Shown here piece by piece: positions 11,190-22,770 of a stretch of DNA of 64,000 nucleotides (position 1 is its first letter; every line of letters begins with the position of its first letter). A program made the translations under genes and the position numbers. The notes beneath the pieces were generated by a model. It searched no databases. It worked only from the letters and a program-made list of their open reading frames with translations, and was not told the DNA's origin. Source of the DNA: Venturia oleaginea (lineage: Eukaryota; Ascomycota; Dothideomycetes; Venturiales; Venturiaceae); NCBI GenBank assembly GCA_013176395.1, contig JABMLP010000028.1, positions 1-64,000 of the forward strand, read 5' to 3'.

Positions 11190-12550
11190 GAAATGTGTGA
11201 TTTGTTGGAGGAAGTGGCTATTCTCCTTGTTTATTTGTGTCCCATTTGGGAAATAGCGCTGGGCGCTTATATATAGGGACCTTCCGGCCACCTCCGTAGC
11301 AAGCTTAAAATCAATACTTTCAACATGATTTTGATAGGAGACGCGGGAGATTTTCCGTTGAAGCCATAAAACCTGGCACTCTACCCTCGAGGAAATGTCT
11401 CCGACTTTGAAGCTGAACTCGTGAGCTGGGTATGGAGAGAATGAATGAGAGGAGAACGAAGGAAGAGACGCGCGAATTTTGACCAAGATGCAGGCTCATG
11501 GCTCAATGTCAATCTGTTTTCGGTCTTACAGAGTTGATGCAGGATTATATGCACTTGTATGAAATGCGAATCGACAGGTCTCCCAAAGCTTGCTGTCGTG
11601 CAACTGAGTGAACACTTCTTTAGGCCGTGTCTCAGCATAATTCTCAGACCGATATCTGGATTGGGAGATGTCTCAGAAAAATGAGACTCTATGCTTACCA
11701 TCTCGTTTCTTATTGCTACATGGTATTTATGGAAGGCGAAGGAGCCAGTAGGCGAGCGACCGATTGGAGAACAGTGTACCTCCGATCATATAACTTCCAC
11801 AAATTTTCAACGCTCCAGTCCTGCTGGAATTCTCAGTGAGCATTCCGTTAGAGCTTTTATTGCATCCCATTCCCACCAGCAAGAGGGTCGAGTACTACGT
11901 GATGAACCCACCATGTCATAACAAGACAACACTTGATTCGCACTGACAAAAGTGGTCTGACATTTTGATGAAGCTGATACTCCTTGGCGTAAGCAAAGAT
12001 CGGCACCTACCTCGGTAACATGCTTATTAAGCGTAATCCAAATCGATTCAGCTTAAGGAAAGATTTAAGAAACCGATCTTTCCCTACCATGGCTGAAGCA
12101 AGTGCTTATGGAAACGTATGAGCAGGTCGAACGACGAAAATGAAGAATACGGGTAGAAGGAGAATGTTAGTAAAATGAAGTAGCAAATATCAACACCCGT
12201 TAATCACCACGACAAGGCACTCCACATCAACGACTTTGACTTCACCCCGAATCGAACCCGCAACAAGCAAAACTCTTACCAATCTCTGGGGATAGGACAT
12301 TGGTTATTGAAGAGAACTGTGTGGAGCGCTCAATTTGAGACTACAGAGTACTTCACGGTCCTGGGAAGGAGGTTTCGAGCGCTCCTGAGTTTTTCCGCGC
12401 TATAAGTCCATTGATGGGATGTTTGCTAAGGTTGTTTGATTATATGTTATGTGTGTGCGCGCGTTTTGTTTGTTGTTAGGCTGGGAATTCGATGGTATTG
12501 GGATCCAGGCTCATAACACTTCCCAACTGATAACCTAGATGATTTCTTTT
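11190..12550. other. Gene-free stretch between two pseudogenes
   Basis: No coding region, repeat or RNA gene I can support. Short frames on both strands here have no recognisable content. Confidence 0.4.
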
Positions 12551-12575
12551 TTCCTTTTCGAGGAAATAAGATATC

Positions 12576-14080
12576 ACGGCTACACAAACCGAAACGATAT
12601 CGATTGAGCTCCATAATCGCCATGAAATAATACATGGAGCAGCCGACCATATCGCTCAGCCTCATTCTCAGCCTTCCATCATTGAGCCAGATAACCCTGA
12701 TCCATCTGAGCCCAATTATCAGCAACTACTGCCAGTAGATGGAGTATTGGAAGCATGGAGGCTCCTCTGCACAGCATTTTTGTTCGAGGCCTTGCTATGG
12801 GGTATGTAGTTCTTTCGCTTATAAGCGTCCACGATTAGACCAGCACCTCAAACTCATCTTAGGTTTCCCGGCATCATTTGGAGTATTCCAAAATTACTAT
12901 TCCCAGCTTCCGCAGTTTGCTCATAGCCCTTATCTATCAGTGATTGGTACCGTTGCATCTGGATTGGGGTATCTCGGGGCCCCAGTCGCTACTTCAGTTA
13001 TGAAAAGATATCCAAGGTATCAGCGACAGATGATATGAGTTGGTTGTACGTGAGATGGTTTCCAACTAGGCATTTTGTTCTAACAACCAATCTAGGGCCG
13101 ATCTGTATATCGCAGGCCTTGTCGCCGGATTGTTCGCTATCAATCTCGGCGGCCTCATCGTAACCCAAGGTATAATCTACGGCATCGGCTTCCTCATCTT
13201 CTGCTAGCCCATCCTCAGCTTCGTCAACGAATTCTGGATAGAACGACGCGGTATGGCCTACGGCCTCCTCTGCAGCGCATCAGGCGTCTCAGGCGTAGGA
13301 ATGCCCATCATCATCACCGCACTGCTCAAAAAACACGGCTACCAAACAACCCTCCGCACTACAGAAATCGCCCTCACAATCCTAACAGGCCCTCTCCTCC
13401 CCACCCTAAAAGGCCGTCTACCACCCTCAGCTTCCACAACCATAGCAGCAACAAACTGGTCCTTCCTCAAAAAAAACCTATTCTGGATCTACACCCTCTC
13501 AAACTCATCTACGGCCTCGGATTCTTCTTCCCCTCCCTCTACCCCCCCTCCTACGCAACCTCACTCCCTCTCCGAAAAACAAGGCGCCCTTCTCCTCGCC
13601 CTCCTCCCATTTCCCAAGTCCTAGGTCAATTTGCCTTTGGTTATCTCTCTGATAGACGTGCACCAATCAATACCCTCCTCATCACTTCCACATTCATCTC
13701 AGCAATCGCTTGTTTCACCCTCTGGCGCCTCGCTCATTCCCTCGCACCTCTCATCGGCTTCTCCCTTCTTTATAGATTTTTCGGAGCGGGGTATACAGCG
13801 TTATGGGGGAGGATGGTGACGAGTGTGACGAAGGAACCGATGGCGCATATGGCTATGTTTAGTTTTTTTTAAATGTGGGGAAGGGGGTTGGAAATGTTTG
13901 TGCCGGACCGCTGAGTGCATCATTGATGGGGTGTTTTGATGGTGGTGAGGGTGGGCGTAACGAGGTGGAGTTTTGTTTACTGGGGGTTGTATGTTTTGCA
14001 GCGGGGTTGTTGTTTTGGTGTGGGTTTTGTGGGAGAGGGTTTGGCGGGATGGTGGGTGGAGGAGTAGAGGTGGTGGGAAT
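12576..14080 (+). pseudogene. MFS monocarboxylate-type transporter, broken in several places
   Basis: The remains follow the fungal MCT-like family: an N-terminal hydrophilic part, LCTAFLFEALLWG, an intron (12802-12862), GFPASFGVFQNYYSQLPQFA, GYLGAPVATSVMKRYPRYQR, then INLGGLIVTQGIIYGIGF, FVNEFWIERRGMAYGLLCSA and SGVSGVGMPIIITALLKKHG, later QVLGQFAFGYLSDRRAPINT and FGAGYTALWGRMVTSVTKEP. Lesions: TGA at 13036-13038 where the family has Trp, TAG at 13205-13207, frame changes near 13097-13110, 13500, 13565, 13612 and at the T-run near 13862, and no clear start codon. It cannot encode a transporter. Confidence 0.8.
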
Positions 14081-14470
14081 TGATTGTGAGCTACATGGCA
14101 ATTTCTCTATTTTCCTCCGTCTTTGTCTAATAGGAAATATCTCCCATCAAGTTCATCGTCTCCAAGATGGAGAGAAAATCGACAACACAGCCGCTGCGGA
14201 ATATCCACCTGAGTTCCCCACAACGGTTTGCGGTCATGAGGTTTTGGTGCCTCTGTACTCACTGAACGCGTCTTCATTACAGTCAATAGTTCAAAAAATC
14301 CAGACACGCTTGTGTCTTTCTGGCGTGGAACAAACTTTTCCAAGATATTTTCACGGCATGAGAAGGTGATGTAACCCCGAAGTCGCAAGCGCGCACTTGC
14401 TTGGTCCGGTTCCTGGACCTGATGTTATCCCTTCAAGAGCCCCAAGATATGGTAGGCATACTGATCGAGG

Positions 14471-15075
14471 CTAGTGTTTTCTACGGCAACAAATTTTGAA
14501 ACCATGAATTTGTTGACTGCTGGTCAATCGCGATGCAGCGGCTGATGACTCAACGACCTGCACCATGCTGCTAGGAAGTGAGCCAGATCGTTGGTGGCCA
14601 TCAACAGCAAGGAGAGAGTCTGTTTCGCCTGCTGAAGGGAGGACGATTTCATCGTGCCGTCGAACGAGCAAACCAGCGACTGTGGTAAGCATACTCGGAA
14701 ATCGCGCCTGTTTCTTCGTGTGCTTGGGAAGGGATGCTCTTTGCGAGGCAGGCTGTCTGGGCAAGGCTTTAGCATTTCCTTTGGCAACATCAAACTTGTC
14801 CAGTGGGCAGAGCAGGGATGTGATTAGCCTGTACAGCTGCCGTTCCTGAGCGGTGAGAATATGGTCCTGCGTTGCAAGAGACTGCGGGTGAGTGGAGTCC
14901 TGCATGCGGGAAATGGCGCAATAAATGGGCCTAGTAGATTAACGGTGAGCAGGTGAAATATAGCTATGTGAGGTGAAGATGATGTCGTGGACTTGGCGAA
15001 GGAAGCAGAGTACTGGCTTGCTCTGGCCAAATTTATGTCAGTGTTGAAGAAAGCGCCCCAACCATCGAATTCCAC
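14471..15075 (-). CDS. Unknown protein, two exons possible
   Basis: Exon 1 14944-15075 (MEFDGWGAFFNTDINLARAS) and exon 2 14471-14899, with a 44-nt intron whose donor GTTAAT is weak; the frame is kept and gives 186 aa. Alternatively translation starts at ATG 14905 (144 aa). Contents: AQERQLYRLITSLLCPLDKF, a basic Ala/Pro-rich middle and SAGETDSLLAVDGHQRSGSL. No domain recognised. It lies downstream of the PP2A gene on the same strand. Existence is uncertain; the antisense strand also has an open frame here. Confidence 0.35.
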
Positions 15076-15481
15076 GCCTCATCATACCATCTATGCACTT
15101 CCAAGCTCTCAAAAAGCACCAAACCACTCCCGACAGAAAGACTCAAGACATTCTTCGAAGATCAGCAGGACTATTTGTTTTCTCAAAAAGTCACGAGCGC
15201 TGAGGAAATGTCTCAAATCGGAATTGGGACATGCTGAGGCGAATATCACTAAAGTGGTGGAAGATCCTGGGCACACAGAGTCATCTCATCTATCAATATG
15301 TTATTATTTAGCCACGGGTGATAACGAGAAGGGACAGAACATGAATGAATACTCGTGCTATGTAGGTGGACACATCGAATATACATGCGATCTCCCAGTT
15401 TGTCCCGGTCCAGATAATCGCCATGAGTTTTGCGGCATGCTACACTTCCCAATTCCTGTTCCTGCCAAATGTAAATATTAT

Positions 15482-16702
15482 CTAGAGGAAGTAATCGGGT
15501 GTTCGTCGTGATACCATTGGCTCGCCGGCTCTTGGACATGGGTCGAACTGCAAGCTGTGGCAATGTCAGCGAAAAGAAACATCGAAAAAGCAGGCGCGGA
15601 ACATACAAGGTGTACTTCAAATGCTCATCAATCTCCATGATCGCAGCCTGGTTACCACAACGGTAGCAGTAATTTGGCGCCGAGAATATTGTCACAACAT
15701 TCCTGTCCTGCGACCAGTTGTATCCCTCCATGACCAATTGATGAGCTCTTGCTACCAATGTCAAGCCGTTGTTGTGGTTGAACGCCTCTGAAATGTCCTG
15801 ACCGAAGGTGTAACCAGCACCACGCGGCGAGATCCCCCAACCGCATCTGTCATCTGGGTCAGACCAAAGAAGATCGCACATGGGTCCTTCATGAGGAACC
15901 TCCTGTATCCTATCTAGCGCACGGATGTTGTCCAAGGTATCAATGCTGGGGGAGAGACCGCCGTGGAGGCAGAAGATTTGGTTTTCGATGAGGGCGGTGA
16001 GAGGGAGGAAGTCGAACAGGTCGGTGAAGTACTTCCACACATTGGCATTGCCATATTTGCGCAAGCACTCGTCGTAGAAGCCGTACACTTGTGTGATCTG
16101 GCGGGATTCGTGGTTGCCGCGGAGGATGGTGATGCGTTGGGGATAGCGGATCTTGAAAGCGACAAGGAGTGTCACGGTCTCAACAGAGAAGTAACCACGA
16201 TCAACGTAGTCACCTTTGCAGTTGTTAGGGCTGGCTGTTCGGAAAGCAATGAGTTCGATGAAGCTTACCCATGAACAGGTAGTTCGTGTCAGGATTCGGG
16301 CCACCGATCTTGAACAACTCCATCAAATCGTGAAATTGGCCGTGGATGTCCCCGCAGACAGTGACTGGGCATTTCTGTCTGTCGCATAAGCATGTTGTGA
16401 GCGCAATCTAGGATACTCGATGAACATACCACTGGTTGTACATTTGATTCCTCCTGCAGAACTTCTCTCGCCTGTCGTGTGCACGGGTTAGCCAACTGAA
16501 GTCAAACTCAATGCGCAACTCTGGTGGCACAGATTGAACGTACCTTCTCGCAAAGTCTCTGCACGTCGGACTCGGCCAACTGTTTACATTGCATGAGGCT
16601 CTCGATCCAGCCGTCCAGAGTGGGGATGGTTGCTGGCTCCGAGGGCGCGGTTGGCGGATGGGACTCGGGAACTCTGCCCACGTCCTCCATGTTGGTATCC
16701 AT
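15482..16702 (-). CDS. pphA: PP2A catalytic subunit
   Basis: Exons on the minus strand: 16544-16702, 16430-16471, 16269-16374, 15607-16213, 15482-15554; frame closes to 328 aa. After a short N-terminal extension come [15 protein letters not shown], then the PPP-family metal and catalytic motifs GDIHGQ, GDYVDRG, RGNHE, a [20 protein letters not shown] block and [12 protein letters not shown]. The end RRTPDYFL is the carboxymethylated PP2A tail (TPDYFL) and separates it from PP4, PP6 and PP1. Serine/threonine phosphatase core subunit, partnered with A and B subunits; essential or near-essential in fungi. It looks fully intact, in contrast to the pseudogenes 2 kb away. Confidence 0.95.
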
Positions 16703-17756
16703 GCTGGTCAGATTCCCCGCGCCTGAGTGTAGAAAGTATCAAGAGAGGTGGATGTTGGCGAGACGGCGGTGTGTGGGGCTGTTGTTGTTTTGGTCCAGGT
16801 CCAGGTCCAGGTTCGGCGGTGACGTGCGAGTAGTAGAGGGCAGACGTCGAGATTGGGTGGGAGAGGGCGAACACGCGGGTTGGAAGGAGGATGAGGTTGA
16901 TAATAGGGAGTCCTTGGGGTATCAGGCTGGCTTGGAGAGTGGTGAATGGCAATGCTGTTTTCTCCAAGGCCGTGTTGGTGTTCCTGTATGGAGAGACGTG
17001 AGGCACTAAGGCGCCAATTTCAGCCACCCCTAGTTCTTGAATCTGGAACACCTGGGATTTTTGCTATAACTGAGGAGCTATTGCCAATTTCCAATTCATA
17101 CAACGGCTAACCAGAAGCGTCTTTCAGTATCCAGCTCTCTGTGGGCTGTGCCCTTTACTGACGTATCAGTTTGAGGCATGGACACTTCACGGAATTAGCG
17201 CGTATTTATAATTACCTGAGCATCATCACCACTCCAAGCCTGAATGTAATTCTCGGCGTCTTTCTTTCAATTCGTAATCTTACAATTCTCTTCCCCACCC
17301 CGTCTTCTCTTCAGCGTTTCCGCGACACTTCCTGCACACAAAGCCCCTTTGAGTCTTACTCATCCACACACGTCACCAATCCTACCACACCCGACTGTGA
17401 CTCTTGTTTTGAAACATTCCGAGCATCACTTCCAATTTTCAAGCTGGATGACTCCTGGAAACGGGAGACATATTTACCAGCATCGCCACGAGGTTGGAGC
17501 CGCACGTCTGTACTTACAAATTGCCCTTCGCTGCCCAACTCCAACATCCCGGCCCACGCCAGCTGCACGCCCCATTGTATCTTTGAACTCTCCTGATTAC
17601 ATAACAACGAAGTCCTCGCTTTGGAATCATAATCTTCTCTTAGACTTCCATCTCATACCAAAACGTTGTTGCGCCTACTTTCAATTTGGGGGACTCATCA
17701 GGGTTTAGCCAGCGCCAGCCCTCGGCCCTTACCGTCAAACTCGCAACACCGACAAA
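16703..17756. other. Divergent promoter region between PP2A and MFS genes
   Basis: About 1 kb shared upstream sequence. A short GGTCCA direct repeat (four units) sits at 16792-16815. Plus-strand frames after 17171 end before the transporter ATG and would be upstream ORFs in a leader if transcribed. No gene supported. Confidence 0.4.
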
Positions 17757-19664
17757 ATGCCTGGAAGCACGAGTATGGCCAGAAGTTCGAGCCGCACTAG
17801 TCGCAGCAAACGTTCGAGAACGCGAGTAGTCAGTGAAGAAGATTCACTACTATCAAGCCCCGAAAGAGACCATTCAACAACTCCATCGTACCGATCTTTT
17901 CCAGATCATGACTCCTGGAGCACCTCAGGTTCGACCGTGACTCCAGGCAATTTCAAATTACGCCCAGAATTCAATGATGATTTACCAGAGGACCCAATTT
18001 TGGAGCCAGGTTTTGTTAGCCCGGGTGCAGAGGAGGCAGACGAGATTCAAAAGGAGCCAGAAGATCCAGGACATGGCATCACTCGGGCGCGAGGACTTCT
18101 CATCAGTTCCACCCTTGCCATTTTGCTGGTATTGGGCGCTGGAAATATTTCGCTTCTTACCACGACCCAAGGAGCTATTGCAACCGATCTGAACGCGTTT
18201 GAATACACCACTTGGTTCACGTCCGCTTTTCTAGCTTCCTTGTCTAGCACAGGACCTGTCTACGCAAAACTCAGCTACATATTTCAAACTCGATACATCC
18301 TTCTCGGAGCCTGCATTACGTCTTTCCTCGGTGCTCTGATCACCTCATCCACACCATCAATTGCTGGGTTTCTTATTGGACGAGCCGTGGCGGGAATTGG
18401 TGCGGCCGGTGTCACGTGTGTGGTTCAGGTCCTGGTCCAATGGGCTCCAGCAAAGAGAAGAGGGCTCTGTCAAGGCCTGCTGAATACCGGATACACAGCT
18501 GGTGTTGCTTCTGGTGCGGTTATTGGTGGTGCTCTGCAACCAGTGATGGGATGGAGGGCAATGTTTTGGCTTCAGTTACCATTCATTGCGCTTGCTGGGA
18601 CCGTGCTACTTTTCGCCATACCGGCAACAATCATCGGTTTGCGACCACGCCAGGCGGACCACGAACTATCGAACCTTGACAAACTCGGCCAGATCGATTA
18701 CACGGGAGCCGGACTACTCATTGCAGCTCTTGTGTCTCTCCTCTACGGTCTCGCCTCCCCGCAATTCGACACTGCATCAATTGTCGCCATCATCGTTTCC
18801 ATATTCATTTTGACACCGCTGTTCGTCTATCAGGAAGTCTTCCGACACGACGACCCCGTTATCCCAGTCAAGGTCCTCAAATCTCGGCCAGTTCTTTTTG
18901 CTTGTCTCTCAACACTCATCTATATGATGTCCCGTTGGATGGTCCTCTTCTACACCCCCATCTACGCTACCGCAGTCCGCGGTATGCACCCAGCCAAAGC
19001 CGGCTCTCTTTTACTACCAACAAACATCGGCTTCGCGCTAGGCGGCCTCGTCACTGGCCAATTTCATATTCGACGCGACGGCAGCTTCTATGCTGCTTGC
19101 CTCGCCATCTTCACTGTCTACCCAATTTCACTCCTTGCAATCACATTCTCGACCACAGAAACTGTGTCAATGGTTTTCTATTGGTTTCTACTTCTCGCCA
19201 ACGGCCTGTGCGCCGGCGGCGCAATGAATTATACCCTGGCGCATTTACAACATCTCGTCCATGTCGACGTGCGACTCATTGCCATCTCAATCTTCTTCAC
19301 GTTCCGTGGTTTCGCGGGCACTTTCGGCGTCACAGTTGGTGGCAGCATCTTCTATAAAGCTCTAGGTGTGGCGTTACGCAGTCGCTTCGCGAAAGCACAT
19401 TTGAAACCCTCGCCTGATTTGTTGAGGCAGTTGATAGGAAGCCCGAGGGCAGTGCTGGATTTGACGGGTGTGTGGAAGACGACGGCGGCTCAGGGCTATG
19501 TGGACGCTTTGCAGACTCTGTTTCTGGCAGCAGTCGGCATGTCGATATCGACCTTTTTCTTGCAAGCGCTTACAGGATGGAAAGGACCGGATGAAGATGA
19601 GATGTCTGATAGCCAACAAACGGACACGGAGGAGGAGACATTGGTTAGGGTACCAACGGAGTAG
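17757..19664 (+). CDS. MFS transporter, DHA2-type with 14 TM, intronless
   Basis: 635 aa in a single frame. A ~110-residue Ser/Arg-rich cytosolic N-terminus precedes the membrane part: LLISSTLAILLVLGAGNISL, TTQGAIATDLNAFEYTTWFT, motif A variant GPVYAKLSYIFQTRYILLGA, RAVAGIGAAGVTCVVQVLVQ, and the antiporter motif C region TGYTAGVASGAVIGGAL; about 14 hydrophobic segments and an acidic C-terminus follow. This is the DHA2 fold of drug exporters and vacuolar basic-amino-acid (Vba-like) transporters; substrate cannot be told from sequence, though the long charged N-terminus and motif details lean towards the Vba-like side. No biosynthetic neighbours suggest a toxin-export role. Confidence 0.85.
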   Translation: MPGSTSMARSSSRTSRSKRSRTRVVSEEDSLLSSPERDHSTTPSYRSFPDHDSWSTSGSTVTPGNFKLRPEFNDDLPEDPILEPGFVSPGAEEADEIQKEPEDPGHGITRARGLLISSTLAILLVLGAGNISLLTTTQGAIATDLNAFEYTTWFTSAFLASLSSTGPVYAKLSYIFQTRYILLGACITSFLGALITSSTPSIAGFLIGRAVAGIGAAGVTCVVQVLVQWAPAKRRGLCQGLLNTGYTAGVASGAVIGGALQPVMGWRAMFWLQLPFIALAGTVLLFAIPATIIGLRPRQADHELSNLDKLGQIDYTGAGLLIAALVSLLYGLASPQFDTASIVAIIVSIFILTPLFVYQEVFRHDDPVIPVKVLKSRPVLFACLSTLIYMMSRWMVLFYTPIYATAVRGMHPAKAGSLLLPTNIGFALGGLVTGQFHIRRDGSFYAACLAIFTVYPISLLAITFSTTETVSMVFYWFLLLANGLCAGGAMNYTLAHLQHLVHVDVRLIAISIFFTFRGFAGTFGVTVGGSIFYKALGVALRSRFAKAHLKPSPDLLRQLIGSPRAVLDLTGVWKTTAAQGYVDALQTLFLAAVGMSISTFFLQALTGWKGPDEDEMSDSQQTDTEEETLVRVPTE

Positions 19665-20340
19665 GATGTTTTTCCTTTGGCGGGTTTGATTAGAATTGAT
19701 ACCCTTCATTTTGGCTTTCGGACAGACGGAGAATACCAAGATTTAATTAATGAGATACTTGAGCATGATTCTCTGCTTCTCCCATTCCAATCAAACAATA
19801 AGCATGTGAGAGTCTTCAAATGTCATTTGACACAGCAAGGTCAGCGTAGCGCTGAGAATGCATGCGCAGGAGTAGAACTGTCTACATGGGCTGGACTTGC
19901 AACCTCGAACTCGACCTACATATTTACAATTATTGCCACGCATCATCTTTTTTATTCAAGATTCTCTTGGTCCTCGATGATATTATACGATGAAGCAGTC
20001 CACGATATGTACTTTTTATGACTAGGCGCAAGCAGCGAGCAACATGTCGCCCTGCATAAAGTGCGCCTCGCCCGCAGCTCGCCATGATAAGGTCGTCTTT
20101 GGCCTGGAAGACAGCATGTCTGGTGGAGTTTCTGTTCTCTCATCTTTCCTGCACCTCTTTCAAACGAGCGAGTATAGTTTTTAATACTCAGCACGATACC
20201 CATCACCTTCGGATCTGTTGAAACATCCTCTCGGTGAGCCTCCTGGTCAAAGAGCTAGCTATGGCTTTGGACGACAGCAGAGGCTCCGCTACAGAATACC
20301 AAGCCATCATAAGGGAACTTCCATGTCTTGGATCTAGCAC
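19665..20340. other. Intergenic, no feature seen
   Basis: Downstream of the transporter and upstream of the PigL_N-like pseudogene. Short frames only; nothing recognised. Confidence 0.4.
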
Positions 20341-20348
20341 TCTTATAA

Positions 20349-21328
20349 GTTGAGAAACTGTCTAGGGCCCAAAATACTTCACCTGAACTCCGCGCCTTGT
20401 ACAATACCGCCAGCGATACCATATCGAGCTGCCGAGCTACGGTCGACGCTTTCTCTGCTACAATCAAGAAATACTCTTCATGCTTGGTTGTAGGCGGATC
20501 AGGGAACTGGGTCAAAGATATCACGGGGAAAGTCCAATGGCGGGCTTTGCAGGAGCAGGAAAGCATTGCTAGATTCCGGGCACAGGTCATAGGCTATACG
20601 GAGTCCATCAACATGCTATTCGCAACCGCTAAGATGTAAGATCAGTTTTCTTGATACTTGCTCCTCGAATGAGTACTAAGCAGTGCAGAACAATACTTGA
20701 CCTGAATAACCGCGACGTAACGCGCCACCTCTCGAACAACGGACGTACAACTCAAGAGTCATTTGCTCGGCAGTCCAAGTCCCTAGAACTGATTCCGACT
20801 AGACTGGATGACACCAAAACCATGATAGCTGAAGGAAACAATATGGCACAACGCTTACTAGATTACTAGATACAAAGATTGAGCTCTGAATCGAAGAAAT
20901 TCATATGCCAGGTTATCGTTGGGAATATAGCAATCTACCGGCAGAACCTTACTTTACAGCTAGCTTTTGCCAATAGGGTGGACCGTCCGCTCGGGGAAGC
21001 GCCATTGATGTTGGAAGATGCAATAGAGCGGCTGGCACCCGTACATCTCAAGTTTGTAACGACATGGGAAGTATTTCAAGCTGTCCTAAACATCCGGTTC
21101 CAAGGTAAGTCTGGCTCGGATAAGGTGTGTCGGAAACAGTACGCTCTGCAAGAGAGCGCAACTGGCAAAGATATCAATCGCAATTTGCCGTTCACCGATG
21201 CCTTCTTGCCGGGCCAAACAGTCGCCACGAGTATCATCTTCAAAATGAAAGCACAGATGCATGACTCGGTCGCTTATCCGCGATGCTTTGCGTTTGCTAA
21301 GGACTTAAGAGTTTCAGACGTTCTATGA
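20349..21328 (+). pseudogene. PigL_N-like plus ubiquitin-like (ULD) fungal protein, interrupted
   Basis: First part (20349-20635) reads ...SATIKKYSSCLVVGGSGNWV...KVQWRALQEQESIARFRAQV...ESINMLFATAK, the helical fungal N-terminal domain seen in PigL_N/STAND-type proteins. An intron 20636-20688 keeps frame into LDLNNRDVTRHLSNNGRTTQ. The frame is then stopped by TAG at 20867-20869 and goes on in the same frame with APVHLKFVTTWEVFQAVLNI, a basic stretch and NLPFTDAFLPGQTVATSIIF, matching the ubiquitin-like domain (ULD_2 type) that follows this N-terminus in many Pezizomycotina proteins. The usual final Cys-rich block is reduced to AYPRC. No start ATG is evident. Possible extra 3' exon at 21383-21601. 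Function of the family is unknown; self/non-self or signalling roles have been suggested by domain company only. Confidence 0.65.
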
Positions 21329-22170
21329 TAAGAGCAAATCCCCCCATTGTTCACTGTCGTTTTTTGGTATCTAATTTTGTAGTCTCCCTTGGCATACCAA
21401 CGCGGTGAAATGTCGATCCCAAACACTCAAATCGAGATTGCCAGCCTTTTAGAGGCTGTACCAGATCTCGTTCTGGAAATTCAGAACCTCTTTCCTGGTT
21501 TCGCTGCGACTGTTGATGCAGATGTTGATGTCAGTCGACCGGACGTGGGTCGAAGTGATCTTGTCGGGCAAGGCGAGATAAAATCTACCAAAGAGGAATG
21601 AGAAAGATTGTGAAAACACTAAATTTGGAGTTGATGACGGCACTGATATGAGCGGCGAAATATATAGCGGGTCAAGCTATCCAGGTCTCAGAGCCTAAAT
21701 ACTTGCTCCAAACCACTCGCCTGGTACGATTTTCACAAGATTTGTGAGGCTATTCCCACCTGCTTTTTGGACCACGTCAGTCGCCTTTTGGAGCGCGAGT
21801 GAGCAAACAATAACCACGGGAATGAAAACGTCTTTTGTCCTAGAAGCTGTCCATCCATGTAAATAACTTTTTCAGACCACGGTTCTCAGCCCTCAACGAA
21901 AATTTTCAAAGCTAAACATCCACTTTCTACAATTGTGTTCCGGTCGAAGCTAATCAACCCATCAAGCCAAGTACGTTGCCAACATACTCTTCTTCAGGTA
22001 TTGCTAATCGCCTAAACGAACTCAACGCATACAAAGCCTTTCAACGCAGTGAGTCAGCCTCCGCAGTGTTTGCCTTACTACTTATAGCCTTCCCTCACAG
22101 CTTCAGCAGGACTAACCGCTTGCCGCAGGGCCCCAAATCACGCCTAGGGAAGATTCAACTCGCCGACACG

Positions 22171-22486
22171 ATGGATCAACCTGCAGTGCACAGAGATTCC
22201 CATGATAAGGCTAAACTCAGCGACGCTACGGCGTACGTCCATAAAGTCAAGGTAATGTTTCCTTCGATCTGATCAACGATATACTAAGTGGGCGTAGGGA
22301 CGATTCCATCAGCAGCCAGAGATCTACCAGCGGTTTCTAGAGATTTTGCGGGCCTGGGATCGAGAACAGAATTCGATACCGATGATCTACGCTCAAGTGA
22401 ATTGTCTTTTCAATACTGCGCCGGACCTCGTCGAAGATCTCAGGCAGTTTCTTCCGGTTTGTCCCCTAAATGCATCGATCACGTGA
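22171..22486 (+). CDS. Mini-protein consisting of a single Sin3-type PAH domain
   Basis: Exon 1 22171-22251 (MDQPAVHRDSHDKAKLSDAT, AYVHKVK), a 46-nt intron 22252-22297 (GTAATG...GCGTAG), exon 2 22298-22486: GRFHQQPEIYQRFLEILRAW, NSIPMIYAQVNCLFNTAPDL, VEDLRQFLP. This is a textbook paired amphipathic helix: A.Y(V/L).KVK...P.IY.RFLEIL...Y.QV..LF...PDLVE.F..FLP. In Sin3 co-repressors PAH domains bind short helices of transcription factors. Here it stands alone, 89 aa ending with TGA at 22484, unless the GTTTGT at 22457 is used as a donor to the decayed second copy. The open frame extends upstream to 21976, so a longer N-terminus is possible. It has no Sin3 HDAC-interacting region. Confidence 0.65.
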
Positions 22487-22545
22487 AGGGCAATGCTCTT
22501 GTCGACCCGATCCTGATTTTCCAACTACTTGCTAATTTGGTACAG

Positions 22546-22770
22546 GCTCGCTTCATTCAATAGCCAGAGATCTGCAGGCGGTTTCGAGAGGATGTTTAGA
22601 ACAACAAGCGAGAAGGACTACTGATCAAGGAAGTGTGCAATCATATCACTTATTTGTGCAGGACTGTGCCAGATTTTATCGAGGACTTAAAATGGATCTT
22701 GAAGGCGCACCAACTCGAACACTTCTTCCTCAAGATTTCCCACCATCTTGAAGGATTCCTTGCTAATAAA
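22546..22770 (+). pseudogene. Decayed tandem copy of the PAH exon
   Basis: Aligns base by base with the preceding PAH exon: FIQ-stop-PEICRRFREDV-stop, then LIKEVCNHITYLCRTVPDFI and EDLKWIL. Stops are TAG at 22561-22563, where the intact copy has CAG, and TAG at 22597-22599. The preceding 22457-22545 could be a former intron ending TTGGTACAG. So the gene once had at least two PAH units, or the exon was duplicated and then mutated. Confidence 0.6.

Noticed and set aside
12240..12262. T-loop-like GGGTTCGATTCGGG on the minus strand, possible tRNA
   Set aside because: No pairing T stem or acceptor stem can be formed around it.
17171..17708. Two overlapping plus-strand frames before the DHA2 transporter
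   Set aside because: They stop before the ATG, differ in frame and show no domain; better seen as leader sequence.
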